From: Paraburkholderia graminis C4D1M
Lineage (GTDB): Bacteria; Pseudomonadota; Gammaproteobacteria; Burkholderiales; Burkholderiaceae
Assembly: GCF_000172415.1 (NCBI RefSeq)
Contig: NZ_ABLD01000001.1
Location: 62,001-126,000, forward strand
Direction of reading: 5' to 3'
Length of the DNA: 64,000 nt
Shown here: in pieces, positions 44,731 to 53,421 of the stretch
How positions within the stretch are numbered: the stretch's first letter is position 1
Layout: the number at the start of each line of letters is the position of its first letter
Notes under the pieces: generated by a model
What the model was told of the DNA's origin: nothing
Database searches by the model: none
What the model saw: the letters and a program-made list of their open reading frames with translations, nothing else
Position numbers and translations under genes: made by a program

Positions 44731-45126
44731 CTAGAACAGCTTGCGCCATTGCTCCTGCATGTCCTCGCGAGTGTTGATCTCAATGAGCACGCCGCCGGGC
44801 GCGCGGCAGAAAAAGCGGGACCCGCGTGTGTTGTTGAAGACGCCTGTTTCCATCTGAACGCCGCCCTTCAGGAACTCGTCGTGAAGCGTGTGAAGATCCT
44901 TCAGGGTGGCGACTTCGAGACCGAAGTGGAAGTTTTTGGGCCAGACAGGCGTCTCTTCGCTGACGTGCTCGAGCACGATGTCGAAGCCGTCGCGCTTGAG
45001 CAGGCGATGCTCGCCGGCAGCGGCGACCTCGCAGCCCAGGTACTTTTCGAAGAAGGCGGCTGTTTCGGCGACGTCGTTAGTGGGAAAGCTGAGGTGGTTC
45101 AGCTTGGCTTCTTTGTGAAGATTCAT
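44731..45126 (-). CDS. VOC/glyoxalase-family protein
   Basis: The 131-residue protein has a single vicinal-oxygen-chelate module pair: L-N-H-L-S-F-P-T-N-D-V near the start gives the first metal His, N-F-H-F-G-L-E-V the second, and G-V-L-I-E-I-N the Glu ligand. It could be a lyase, dioxygenase or resistance protein. The start ATG at 45126 begins the fold; a longer frame to 45300 is not conserved-looking. It stands alone between SDR and TetR genes. Confidence 0.85.
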   Translation of the reverse strand: MNLHKEAKLNHLSFPTNDVAETAAFFEKYLGCEVAAAGEHRLLKRDGFDIVLEHVSEETPVWPKNFHFGLEVATLKDLHTLHDEFLKGGVQMETGVFNNTRGSRFFCRAPGGVLIEINTREDMQEQWRKLF

Positions 45127-45331
45127 GATCGAACTCGCAGAAAACGTTAATAGGTGCGGTGGAGCGCGCGAACGTTGCCGCGCTTCACAGAACCCATTTT
45201 GCGAGCAAGCGCTCAGTTTTGAAACTCGCATTAGAGAGCGGGTGTTAGCAGCGCTTAGTCCGCCGCGGGCAAAGGCTTTCGGGCGAAGAGTAGATAGCAA
45301 GCTGAGCGACTACTCGTATTTTGTCCACGCT

Positions 45332-45973
45332 CTATTTGCGGCTCCGCGGCTTCGGAAGAGGGTTATCCACGATGCCAAGATAGCCCCACAACGCGCGCCC
45401 AACGCGCCTTTCCAGCGCTGCGCGGTCCGTTTCGCCGCGCTCTCCGGCGCCGTCCACGATCGCGCGAACGATGGCGACGAGATCATCCGTGGCAATCTGC
45501 ATGTCGGGCTGCGGCGGGATGTCGTCGCGCGCCAGAATCTGCTCGATGACCGCGCGAAATGCCGCTTTGGACCTGGCCAGTTCTTTGGCAATGGCAGGGC
45601 GGTTTTCCTCGAAATCGAGCACGCGTGCAAGCGCCGGACGGCGCAGTTGCTGGCGTACCGAGACGGTGATCAGGTGCTTCAATGCGCTCTGACCCGTCGG
45701 CTCGTTCAACGCGCCTTCCGCTTCCGCAAGGAACACGGCCAGCTCGCGTTTGCTCAGCGCGACAATGAGCGCGTCCTTGTTCGGGAAGTACTGATACAGC
45801 GTGCCCACGCTGACACCGGCGCGCTGTGCGACCAGATTGGTGTTGAGGCCGTCTGAGCCTTTGGTTTCGAGAACGAGCGCCGCGGCCTCGAGTATCGTCG
45901 CCACGGTTTGTTGCGCGCGCGATTGCTGGGGAAGCTTGCGCGGTTTTAACGAGGGACGTCTGGCAGTTTTCAT
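45332..45973 (-). CDS. TetR-family regulator
   Basis: The 213-residue protein has a basic N-terminus and a TetR HTH (T-I-L-E-A-A-A then V-A-Q-R-A-G-V-S-V-G-T-L-Y-Q-Y-F-P-N-K). The C-terminal ligand domain is helical. It lies 79 bp downstream of the desaturase gene on the same strand, so it may regulate that gene and the VOC gene beyond it. Confidence 0.9.
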   Translation of the reverse strand: MKTARRPSLKPRKLPQQSRAQQTVATILEAAALVLETKGSDGLNTNLVAQRAGVSVGTLYQYFPNKDALIVALSKRELAVFLAEAEGALNEPTGQSALKHLITVSVRQQLRRPALARVLDFEENRPAIAKELARSKAAFRAVIEQILARDDIPPQPDMQIATDDLVAIVRAIVDGAGERGETDRAALERRVGRALWGYLGIVDNPLPKPRSRK

Positions 45974-46052
45974 GGTGCGGCGTGGCAGGAAGCGAGTGTT
46001 AGCTCGGATTCTACCGCGCCACGAAAAGCGGGACTATTTTCGGTTCCGGCAG

Positions 46053-47084
46053 CTAACGGTTCTCGGATTCATCGCGCGATGCAGCGATGAGCAGCGCCTT
46101 CCCTGCATACATCGCAGGTTCCTTGAATGCAGGCGCAAACCCGCGCGGCCGGTCATGCACCGGGTTCTCAGCCGGGACGAAGGCGTTGTGCCTTACCCAT
46201 TCGCCATAACCCGCGACCAGAAATCCTCCCGACCGCTCGATGTACTGCTCGCGGGACGCCTCATAGACCGTCCTCAGCGCGAACCACGGAACATGCGGCA
46301 AGTCGTGGTGGACGAGATGGAAATTGTTGTTCAGATAAAGCAGCCGCCAGAACAGACCTGCTTCATTGATAACCGTGCGGTGTGCACACTCGTGTGCCGC
46401 GCGATGCTCGCGGAACGAGCGAAGCGAGCCAAGCGACAGTGCCCCATAGCCGACGCCGAGAATGAACACCCAGGCCGGAATCGAGCAAACGTATTGCAGC
46501 CACGCGGTTAGCGCGGCGAGCGCGGCGAAGTGCGCAAGCCAGGCGGGCAGGTCGCGCCAATCGCCGCGTTTGATTTTGCGCAGCGCATCAACGCCCGTCG
46601 CCGCAATGGCGAAAGCCGGTCCCAACAGCAGGCGGCCGGCCAGCGTGTTGCGGCACGTGAGAAGCGCGCGCATTGCCCAGCCGGCGCGTTCCCACACTTC
46701 ACCGTCGACGAAATAGCTTTCCGGGTCGTGCCCTGGCTTGGTCAACTGTGGATCGTCGTGATGCTGAAGATGCGAGTCGCGATAGACGCGGTACGGAAAC
46801 CACACCGCCAGCGGCGCGAAGCCAAGCAGTGCATTCAGGTGCGCCGAGCGCGTGGGGTGGCCGTGGAGCAATTCATGTTGCAACGACATATACCACGCGC
46901 TCACGAGGGCGAGCAGCGCGGTGGTGAGCGGCAAGCCCAGCACGCGAGCGTGCGTCGCGAGGCCGAACCATCCGCCGTAGATCGCGACGATGAGCGCCCA
47001 TGTCGGCCATTGTGTGCGCCAGGCGCGGCTCATGGAGAGCCTGGCGATTGCGTTGCGCTGGGTGTCGTCGAGGTAAATCGCCAT
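46053..47084 (-). CDS. Fatty-acid desaturase-like di-iron membrane protein
   Basis: The 343-residue protein has the three histidine boxes of membrane desaturases and hydroxylases: H70-E-L-L-H74, H105-L-Q-H108-H109 and a later H-L-V-H-H. Membrane helices flank them. Substrates could be fatty acids, carotenoids or similar lipids. The TetR gene follows it on the same strand. Confidence 0.88.
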   Translation of the reverse strand: MAIYLDDTQRNAIARLSMSRAWRTQWPTWALIVAIYGGWFGLATHARVLGLPLTTALLALVSAWYMSLQHELLHGHPTRSAHLNALLGFAPLAVWFPYRVYRDSHLQHHDDPQLTKPGHDPESYFVDGEVWERAGWAMRALLTCRNTLAGRLLLGPAFAIAATGVDALRKIKRGDWRDLPAWLAHFAALAALTAWLQYVCSIPAWVFILGVGYGALSLGSLRSFREHRAAHECAHRTVINEAGLFWRLLYLNNNFHLVHHDLPHVPWFALRTVYEASREQYIERSGGFLVAGYGEWVRHNAFVPAENPVHDRPRGFAPAFKEPAMYAGKALLIAASRDESENR

Positions 47085-47589
47085 CGGCTGAATCGATCGG
47101 ATGCAAGTTTGGACCGATGCTAAAGGCCAATAGACGACGCCGGAACCAATTTGTTCGGGATTGCATTGCGCTACGGCTGCGAAAGAACCGTTCTGCTGAC
47201 CAACGACTCAGCTCCGCGTCTTTGTACCCGCGACCTCACCCTTAAGGAATCTTAAGAAACGTCGTTCAACGATCGGCTCAACGGTTGAAAAAAGTCGCCG
47301 CGCAATCGCGAATTGTGCAATTGCTTCACTATGCATCATGGATTTCCCCTAAGGAAAACGGGTCGCCATGAAAGCGGAGAGAAGGATTTGCCCTCCCATA
47401 ATCGCGGCGTGATTGCAACGAGGCGGAGCGAAGCAGTACGACGAGGCTACGTTGAGAACCGGCACCACAGGATGCAAGCAGTCGTCCGCTTACAGCATGC
47501 TGTCTGCGTGACGCGGGAGCGCGACTTTCTGAAAGAAACTCACGTGGCATGGCGAGCGCCTTCTGGTCGATTAATCAATGGAAGGTCCG
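47085..47589. promoter_or_regulatory. Divergent region upstream of desaturase and response-regulator genes
   Basis: These 505 bp hold no credible gene. The notable element is CTTAAGGAATCTTAAG at 47241-47256 (TTAAG-N5-TTAAG), 334 bp before the response-regulator start, which implies either a long leader or control of the divergent desaturase gene. Confidence 0.45.
47242..47256 (+). promoter_or_regulatory. TTAAG-N5-TTAAG direct repeat, candidate response-regulator site
   Basis: TTAAG repeats with ten-base periodicity, as in PmrA/BasR-like sites. The same pattern is found at 30243-30257. The OmpR-type regulator gene lies downstream, so autoregulation is plausible. Confidence 0.5.
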
Positions 47590-48261
47590 ATGAAGCTACT
47601 ACTGGTTGAAGACAACAGCGAGCTTGCACACTGGACCGTCAATCTTCTGCGCCTCGCAAATTTCGCGGTGGATTGCGTTCCTAACGGCGAGTGTGCGGAC
47701 ACCATGCTGACGACGCAACACTACGACGTCGTCGTGCTCGATCTTCGGCTGCCGCGAATGGACGGCAAGGAAGTGCTCGCACGATTGCGCCGCCGCGGCG
47801 ACATGGTGCCGGTCATCATGCTGACCGCGCATGGTTCGACCGACGACAAAGTGGATTGCTTCAACGCAGGTGCCGACGACTACGTCGTCAAGCCATTCGA
47901 TGTGCGCGAGCTCGTCGCGCGTATCAAGGCGCTGATTCGCCGGCAATCGGGCGGCATGTCGTCGTGCCTCACCTGTGGCGACTTGCAATACATCTCCGAT
48001 ACAAGGGAGTTCTTTCACAACGACGAGCGTCTCGCGCTGCGGCGCCGCGAGCATACCGTCCTCGAAACATTGATGTTGAGGCAAGGCAAGACAGTGTCGA
48101 AGTCCGTGCTGATGGAAAGCGTTTTCAGCCTGGACGACGAGCCAAGCGCGGACGCCATCGACATCTACATTCACCGTTTGCGCAAGCATCTCGCCAGGTC
48201 GAGCGCGCAGATCATGACGCTGCGAGGTCTCGGCTACATTCTCCGCGCGAAGCATTTCTAA
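47590..48261 (+). CDS. OmpR-family response regulator (TctD/QseB/PmrA-like), orphan
   Basis: The 223-residue protein has a receiver domain with phospho-acceptor Asp51 (V-L-D-L-R-L-P), acidic pocket E7-D8, conserved T (M-L-T-A) and K (V-V-K-P-F), then a winged-helix DNA-binding domain (about 125-220) ending R-G-L-G-Y-I-L. GAAGG precedes the ATG at 47590; an ATG at 47578 lacks a site. No kinase gene is adjacent: a porin follows and a desaturase lies upstream on the other strand. Confidence 0.92.
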   Translation: MKLLLVEDNSELAHWTVNLLRLANFAVDCVPNGECADTMLTTQHYDVVVLDLRLPRMDGKEVLARLRRRGDMVPVIMLTAHGSTDDKVDCFNAGADDYVVKPFDVRELVARIKALIRRQSGGMSSCLTCGDLQYISDTREFFHNDERLALRRREHTVLETLMLRQGKTVSKSVLMESVFSLDDEPSADAIDIYIHRLRKHLARSSAQIMTLRGLGYILRAKHF

Positions 48262-48364
48262 TAGTCGCAAGCGCCGTAATCCGAAGCATCGGTGAATCTG
48301 CTTAGTTATCCAAAACACGACCAGAACAATCAGATTTTCAACGCAGCAACTTGAGGAGACGAAC

Positions 48365-49492
48365 TTGAAGAAACGATACCTGACTCTCGCGGTCGCAGCC
48401 GGTGCTTGCGGGGTAACCGGCGCTCACGCTCAGTCCAGCGTGCAGCTTTATGGATTGATGGACCTGAGCGTGCCGACCTATCAGTCGCATGCCAATGCGA
48501 ACGGCGCGCACGTCATCGGCATGGGTATCGATGGCGAGCCGTGGTTCAGCGGCAGCCGTTGGGGCTTGAAGGGTGCGGAAGATATTGGCGGCGGCTCGAA
48601 GATCATCTTCCGGCTCGAAAGCGAATACGTGGTAGCTAACGGCGAGATGGAAGATCCGGGTCAGATCTTCGATCGCGACGCGTGGGTCGGTATCGAGAAC
48701 GACAGCTTCGGCAAGATCACGGCGGGTTTTCAGAACACCATTGCTCGCGATGCAGCCGCCATTTATGGCGATCCGTACGGCAGTGCGCGCCTGACTACCG
48801 AGGAGGGCGGCTGGACGAATTCCAACAACTTCAAGCAGATGATCTTTTATGCGGGCAGCGCGACGGGTACGCGCTATAACAACGGCGTTGCGTGGAAAAA
48901 GATCTTCGATAACGGCATCTTCGCGAGCGCCGGCTACGCGTTCGGCAATTCGACGAGTTTCGGCTCGAACTCCAATTATCAGGCGGCACTGGGCTACAAC
49001 GGCGGCCCGTTCAACGTGTCCGCGTTCTATAGCCATGTGAATCGCGCGGGCATCACGAACCAGTCGTATTCTGTTGGTGGAAACTATACATTTGGAATTT
49101 TGCGCGCCAACGCCGGCTATTTCCGCTACCTGGGCAACCAGGGCGCGCTCGGTCAGCGTCAGGACAACGCGTGGACCGTATCGCTCAAGCTGGCGCCGAA
49201 AGGCCCGTTCGATTACGAACTCGGCTATCAGCAGATGCGCGTGAAGAATGCAGCGTATAACGCCGACGGCAATATTCCGAACGCGAACATTGGCGCGTTC
49301 GATCCGACTTCCGGTCTGCACAACGGCTACAAGGAGACGCTCTACTGGTCCGGGTTCTATCACCTGTCCAAGCGTACCGAGGTGTACCTTGCCGGCGACT
49401 ACATGAGGCTGCACGGCGGCTATACGGTCGGCAGCACGTTCGGTGCGTCGAATCAGCTTGAATTGACGACAGGTGTCCGCACTCGCTTTTGA
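48365..49492 (+). CDS. Outer-membrane porin (OmpC type)
   Basis: The 375-residue protein starts at a TTG with a GAGGAG site. It has a signal peptide (A-H-A-Q), the porin opening S-S-V-Q-L-Y-G-L-M-D-L-S and a C-terminal T-G-V-R-T-R-F. It lies 103 bp after the response-regulator gene, which may control it. A heptanucleotide array begins directly after its stop codon. Confidence 0.92.
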   Translation: MKKRYLTLAVAAGACGVTGAHAQSSVQLYGLMDLSVPTYQSHANANGAHVIGMGIDGEPWFSGSRWGLKGAEDIGGGSKIIFRLESEYVVANGEMEDPGQIFDRDAWVGIENDSFGKITAGFQNTIARDAAAIYGDPYGSARLTTEEGGWTNSNNFKQMIFYAGSATGTRYNNGVAWKKIFDNGIFASAGYAFGNSTSFGSNSNYQAALGYNGGPFNVSAFYSHVNRAGITNQSYSVGGNYTFGILRANAGYFRYLGNQGALGQRQDNAWTVSLKLAPKGPFDYELGYQQMRVKNAAYNADGNIPNANIGAFDPTSGLHNGYKETLYWSGFYHLSKRTEVYLAGDYMRLHGGYTVGSTFGASNQLELTTGVRTRF

Positions 49493-49493
49493 T

Positions 49494-49584
49494 GCAGGAA
49501 GCAGGAAGCAGGAAGCAGGAAGCAGGAAGCAGGAAGCAGGAAGCACGAAGCACGAAGCACGAAGCACGAAGCACGAAGCACGAA
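49494..49584. repeat. Heptanucleotide tandem array: seven GCAGGAA then six GCACGAA units
   Basis: Thirteen perfect 7-bp units run without a break: GCAGGAA from 49494 to 49542 and GCACGAA from 49543 to 49584. The array starts two bases past the porin stop codon, so it does not alter the porin frame. The clean switch from one unit to the other suggests expansion of two neighbouring variants. It lies in the 283 bp between the porin and the next gene. Confidence 0.97.
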
Positions 49585-49775
49585 GCGGCGGATAAGTCCG
49601 TTCGCCGCTTCCTTTGCCATTCGCATGAAGAGATGAAGAAACGTCGAGACGCATCGATCACGTAAACAGGCGTGGTCTTTCAGAAAGGTATGATGGCGGT
49701 GTGAACAAATAAACAAGTAAAGAAGTCGCAACTCACACTCCGCCGTCCGCACATCTTGCCTAACTAAAAGACAAC

Positions 49776-50207
49776 ATGAAACGACTGTTCGTTGCCGCAT
49801 TAGCGGCCGTCTCTCTCGCCACCGCGGTTCATGCACAGAGCAACGACCCAGGCCCGCTCGATACACGCGCTGGAAAACTGCAATTCGCGCACGACGGCCG
49901 CGATTTCACCGTACTGCTTGATAGAGAAGTTCTCGATCGCTTTGCCGCAAATACTCTCGCGCATTTCGACGACGTAAGCAGCGCAAACGACACGCTCACG
50001 CGCATGCTTGTGCAAACCGACTCCGGCCCGGTGCTGTACGACTTCCGGCGTCGTCCGCCGCAGGTGCAGCGCGTCGGTGTACGCATGACGGTCAAGCGCG
50101 TGTTCTGGCAAGGCGACGAGGTCGTGATGCAAGGCTCGCAAGGCTGGTTCCGTTTTCAGCGCGGCGTATTGACGAAACTGCAGTCGTCCACGACGACCTA
50201 TCATTGA
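49776..50207 (+). CDS. Small exported protein of unknown function
   Basis: The 143-residue protein has a clear signal peptide (M-K-R-L-F-V-A-A-L then A-V-H-A-Q). The mature part shows no motif I recognise; it is beta-rich with a V-R-M-T-V-K-R-V-F-W-Q-G-D stretch. It precedes the sulfatase gene by 132 bp on the same strand and may belong with it. Confidence 0.75.
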   Translation: MKRLFVAALAAVSLATAVHAQSNDPGPLDTRAGKLQFAHDGRDFTVLLDREVLDRFAANTLAHFDDVSSANDTLTRMLVQTDSGPVLYDFRRRPPQVQRVGVRMTVKRVFWQGDEVVMQGSQGWFRFQRGVLTKLQSSTTTYH

Positions 50208-50339
50208 TCGCGCGCCAGGCCGCGAAACACGCGGCAATCCCTTAGCACGGAAACTCGCTTGCTTTTCAGTAAACCTTGGTTGGGCGGCAAATGGCCGGTT
50301 GCTACCATTTCGGGCTCGGACAACCACGGTCATATAACA

Positions 50340-52310
50340 ATGCAGAGTTCCAGGTCGCAGCGATCAACGTTCCCAACCGTTCCCAGGCTGCGGGCAGTCG
50401 GTGCGGCCATTGCCGGTGTCATTGCCAGCGTCGTCGCGCTCTCTGCCTGTTCGGACGGTGTGTCTCCCACGCCGCCGGTTTCCGCGCCTGTCGCCGCGAA
50501 GCGCCCGAACATTCTGTACATCATGGCAGACGACCTGGGCTACTCGGATATTCACGCGTTCGGCGGCGAAATCAATACGCCAAATCTCGATGCGCTCGTG
50601 CAATCCGGACGCATTCTCACGAACCATCATACGGGCACCGTTTGCGCGATCACGCGCGCGATGCTTATTTCAGGCACCGATCACCATCTGGTCGGCGAAG
50701 GCACCATGGGCGTGCCGACCGATGAACGCAAAGGTCTGCCAGGCTACGAAGGCTATCTGAACGACCGCGCGTTATCGGTCGCGCAACTGCTGAAGGACGC
50801 GGGCTATCACACGTACATGGCGGGCAAGTGGCATATCGGCTCGGGCATTGCCGGCAGTGCAACGGGCAGCGGACAGACGCCCGACCAATGGGGCTTCGAG
50901 CATAGCTATGCACTGCTCGGCGGCGCGGCGACCAATCACTTCGCGCATGAGCCTGCGGGCTCGAAGAACTATACGGAAGACGGGCAGTACGTGCAGCCCG
51001 GACAGCCGGGTCAGCCCGGCGGCGCGGGCGGCAATCCGGCCGTGTTCTATTCGACGGACTTCTATACGCAAAGGCTTATTTCCTACATCGATTCAAATCG
51101 AAAAGACGGCAAGCCGTTCTTTGCATATGCCGCATACACATCTCCGCATTGGCCTTTGCAGGTGCCGGAACCGTATCTGCACAACTATGCCGGTAAATAC
51201 GACGCCGGCTACGACGTCATTCGCGCGGCGCGCATCGCTCGGCAAAAAGCACTCGGCATTATTCCCGCCGACTTTAATCCCTACGCGGGCGCCGCAGAAA
51301 CGCTGACTGCCACGCCGGCCAGCGCGAATAACGGCACCACCAACGCGAAATACGTGAGCGCCGTTCATAGTGCAGCGCAAGGGTATTCCGACTATGGTCC
51401 GGGCTTTGTGAACAAGTCATGGGCAAGCCTTTCCGCGGATGAAAAGAAAGCGCAGGCGCGCTATATGGAGATCTATGCCGGCATGGTCGAGAACCTCGAC
51501 CACAACATCGGTCTGTTGATCCAGCATTTGGAAGACATCGGCGAATACGACAACACGTTCATCATGTTCCAGTCGGACAACGGCGCCGAAGGCTGGCCGA
51601 TCGACTCCGGCGCGGACCCGCGCGCGACCGACACGGCGAATGCCGCGGAGCCTGTCTATTCGACGCTCGGCACCGACAACGGCCTGCAGAACGCGCGGCG
51701 TCTGCAATACGGCTTGCGCTGGGCGGAAGTCAGCGCAACGCCGTTCCGTCTGACGAAGGGCTATTCGGGAGAAGGCGGTGTATCGACGCCGCTGATCGTG
51801 CGCTTGCCTGGCCAGACCACGCAGAAGCCGGCATTGCGCGTCTTTACGCACGTCACCGACAACACGGCGACGTTCCTTGCCGTCGCGGGCGTTACGCCGC
51901 CGACGCAGCCCGCGCCTGCGCTGATCAACTCGCTGACAGGCGTCGATCAGAACAAGGGCAAGGTGATTTACAACAACCGCTATGTGTATCCCGTCACGGG
52001 GCAATCGTTGCTGCCGGTCTTGACCGATCAGTCGAATGCGGACGTGCACACGGCATCGTTCGGGGATGAAGCGTACGGCCGCGGCTATCTGCGCAGCGCG
52101 GACGGCAAGTGGAAAGCCTTGTGGACGGAGCCGCCGCTCGGTCCCGTGGATGGTCACTGGCAGCTTTACGACATGACCTCGGACCGCGGCGAAACGACGG
52201 ACGTGGCCGCGCAGAATCCTTCGATCATCGACGGACTCGTGCAGCAGTGGAATGCCTACATGTCCGGCGTGGGCGGTGTCGAACCGTTGCGGCCGCGCGG
52301 CTACTACTGA
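50340..52310 (+). CDS. Sulfatase (arylsulfatase-like) lipoprotein with atypical active-site motif
   Basis: The 656-residue protein has a lipobox L-S-A-C37, so it is an exported lipoprotein. The alkaline-phosphatase-fold sulfatase core is clear: P-N-I-L-Y-I-M-A-D-D-L-G-Y near residue 57, A-G-K-W-H-I-G and S-D-N-G-A-E-G. At the position that becomes formylglycine it reads C102-A-I-T-R106, where the standard is C-x-P/A-x-R. The start ATG at 50340 begins the signal. A formylglycine-generating enzyme gene follows 37 bp later. It should hydrolyse a sulfate ester, substrate unknown. Confidence 0.92.
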   Translation: MQSSRSQRSTFPTVPRLRAVGAAIAGVIASVVALSACSDGVSPTPPVSAPVAAKRPNILYIMADDLGYSDIHAFGGEINTPNLDALVQSGRILTNHHTGTVCAITRAMLISGTDHHLVGEGTMGVPTDERKGLPGYEGYLNDRALSVAQLLKDAGYHTYMAGKWHIGSGIAGSATGSGQTPDQWGFEHSYALLGGAATNHFAHEPAGSKNYTEDGQYVQPGQPGQPGGAGGNPAVFYSTDFYTQRLISYIDSNRKDGKPFFAYAAYTSPHWPLQVPEPYLHNYAGKYDAGYDVIRAARIARQKALGIIPADFNPYAGAAETLTATPASANNGTTNAKYVSAVHSAAQGYSDYGPGFVNKSWASLSADEKKAQARYMEIYAGMVENLDHNIGLLIQHLEDIGEYDNTFIMFQSDNGAEGWPIDSGADPRATDTANAAEPVYSTLGTDNGLQNARRLQYGLRWAEVSATPFRLTKGYSGEGGVSTPLIVRLPGQTTQKPALRVFTHVTDNTATFLAVAGVTPPTQPAPALINSLTGVDQNKGKVIYNNRYVYPVTGQSLLPVLTDQSNADVHTASFGDEAYGRGYLRSADGKWKALWTEPPLGPVDGHWQLYDMTSDRGETTDVAAQNPSIIDGLVQQWNAYMSGVGGVEPLRPRGYY

Positions 52311-52347
52311 GCGAGCGCGTGAGTGCAATCATGTCGGGCACAGCATC

Positions 52348-53421
52348 ATGAGTAGGACGCGCATCCGAGCAAGAACACTTGCTGCATTTGGCGGCCTCTT
52401 CGTCGCGGTCTTCATTGCGGCCTTCGGCGCGGCTTTCGCGGTGGCGGCAGCGTGGCCTGCAAGAACCAGCGGTTTCGACGAGCTGAACCGCGCGCGTTCG
52501 CTCGCGCCGCTCGGCTCCGAAACACAGTGCGAGCGCTACGCCGGCTTACCCGCCGGATGGCGTGACGATCCGAAGGCCGGCATGGTGCATCTGCATGGCG
52601 GCACATTCGTGCTCGGCAGCACGCGCGGCTATCAGGACGAACGACCGGCGGGCGACGGCCGCACGCGCGTCGGCGGCTTCTGGATCGATCAGACGGACGT
52701 GACGAACGCGCAGTTCGCCGCTTTCGTCAACGCGACCGGCTACGTCACCGACGCGGAAAAGCAGGGCGGTGCAGCCGTCTTTCACTCGCCGACGCGCGCG
52801 GAAATGGACGCACGCGACCTCGCATGGTGGACGTGGGTGAAGGGCGCGTCGTGGCGGCATCCGCAAGGCGAGGGCAGCGGCATCGACCGTCTGATGAACC
52901 AGCCGGTGACGCTCGTCACGCAGGCCGATGCATTGGCGTACGCGCGGTGGCTTGGCCGCGATCTGCCGACCGAAGCCGAATGGGAATACGCGGCGAAGGG
53001 CGGCAACGAAGGCGCCGATCTCGACACGGCGCCGCGCAATGCACAGGGCAAGCCCGCCGCGAACTACTGGCAAGGCGTATTCCCCGTGCTCAATACGAAC
53101 GACGACGGGCATGTGGGTCTCGCGCCCGTCGGCTGCTACGCGGCGAACGGCTTCAAGCTGTACGACATGATCGGCAATGCATGGGAGTGGACCAAGGACG
53201 TCTACACCGGCGCGCATCAGTCGCATACCAACGGCGATACCGCGGCGGTCGCGCCGTCCACGCGCAGGCACGACACGCCTATGGTCATCAAGGGCGGCTC
53301 GTTCCTCTGCTCGCGCGATTACTGTGTGCGCTATCGCGCCTCGTCGCGTGAACAACAGGAAGCGGATCTGCCGGCGTCGCATATCGGCTTTAGAACTCTC
53401 TTGCGGGATGTCGACGGATGA
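52348..53421 (+). CDS. Formylglycine-generating enzyme (SUMF1-like) with N-terminal export or anchor helix
   Basis: The 357-residue protein has one hydrophobic helix at residues 12-35 and then an FGE-sulfatase domain: M-V-H-L-H-G-G-T-F-V-L-G-S, L-P-T-E-A-E-W-E-Y-A, G-N-A-W-E-W and G-G-S-F-L-C321-S-R-D-Y-C326-V-R-Y-R. The two Cys match the copper-binding pair of true FGE. It would convert Cys102 of the upstream sulfatase to formylglycine. Bacterial FGE is usually cytoplasmic, so the export signal is unusual. Confidence 0.92.
   Translation: MSRTRIRARTLAAFGGLFVAVFIAAFGAAFAVAAAWPARTSGFDELNRARSLAPLGSETQCERYAGLPAGWRDDPKAGMVHLHGGTFVLGSTRGYQDERPAGDGRTRVGGFWIDQTDVTNAQFAAFVNATGYVTDAEKQGGAAVFHSPTRAEMDARDLAWWTWVKGASWRHPQGEGSGIDRLMNQPVTLVTQADALAYARWLGRDLPTEAEWEYAAKGGNEGADLDTAPRNAQGKPAANYWQGVFPVLNTNDDGHVGLAPVGCYAANGFKLYDMIGNAWEWTKDVYTGAHQSHTNGDTAAVAPSTRRHDTPMVIKGGSFLCSRDYCVRYRASSREQQEADLPASHIGFRTLLRDVDG

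Noticed and set aside
47313..47609. Possible small gene before the response regulator
   Set aside because: The translation has no clear ribosome-binding site or protein-like pattern and overlaps the true start of the regulator gene.
49494..49584. CRISPR array
   Set aside because: The units are only 7 bp with no spacers and no cas genes are in the window; it is a simple tandem repeat.
48338..49654. A 438-codon minus-strand frame opposite the porin
   Set aside because: It depends on the heptamer array for a repetitive N-terminus and otherwise mirrors the porin gene. No domain is present.
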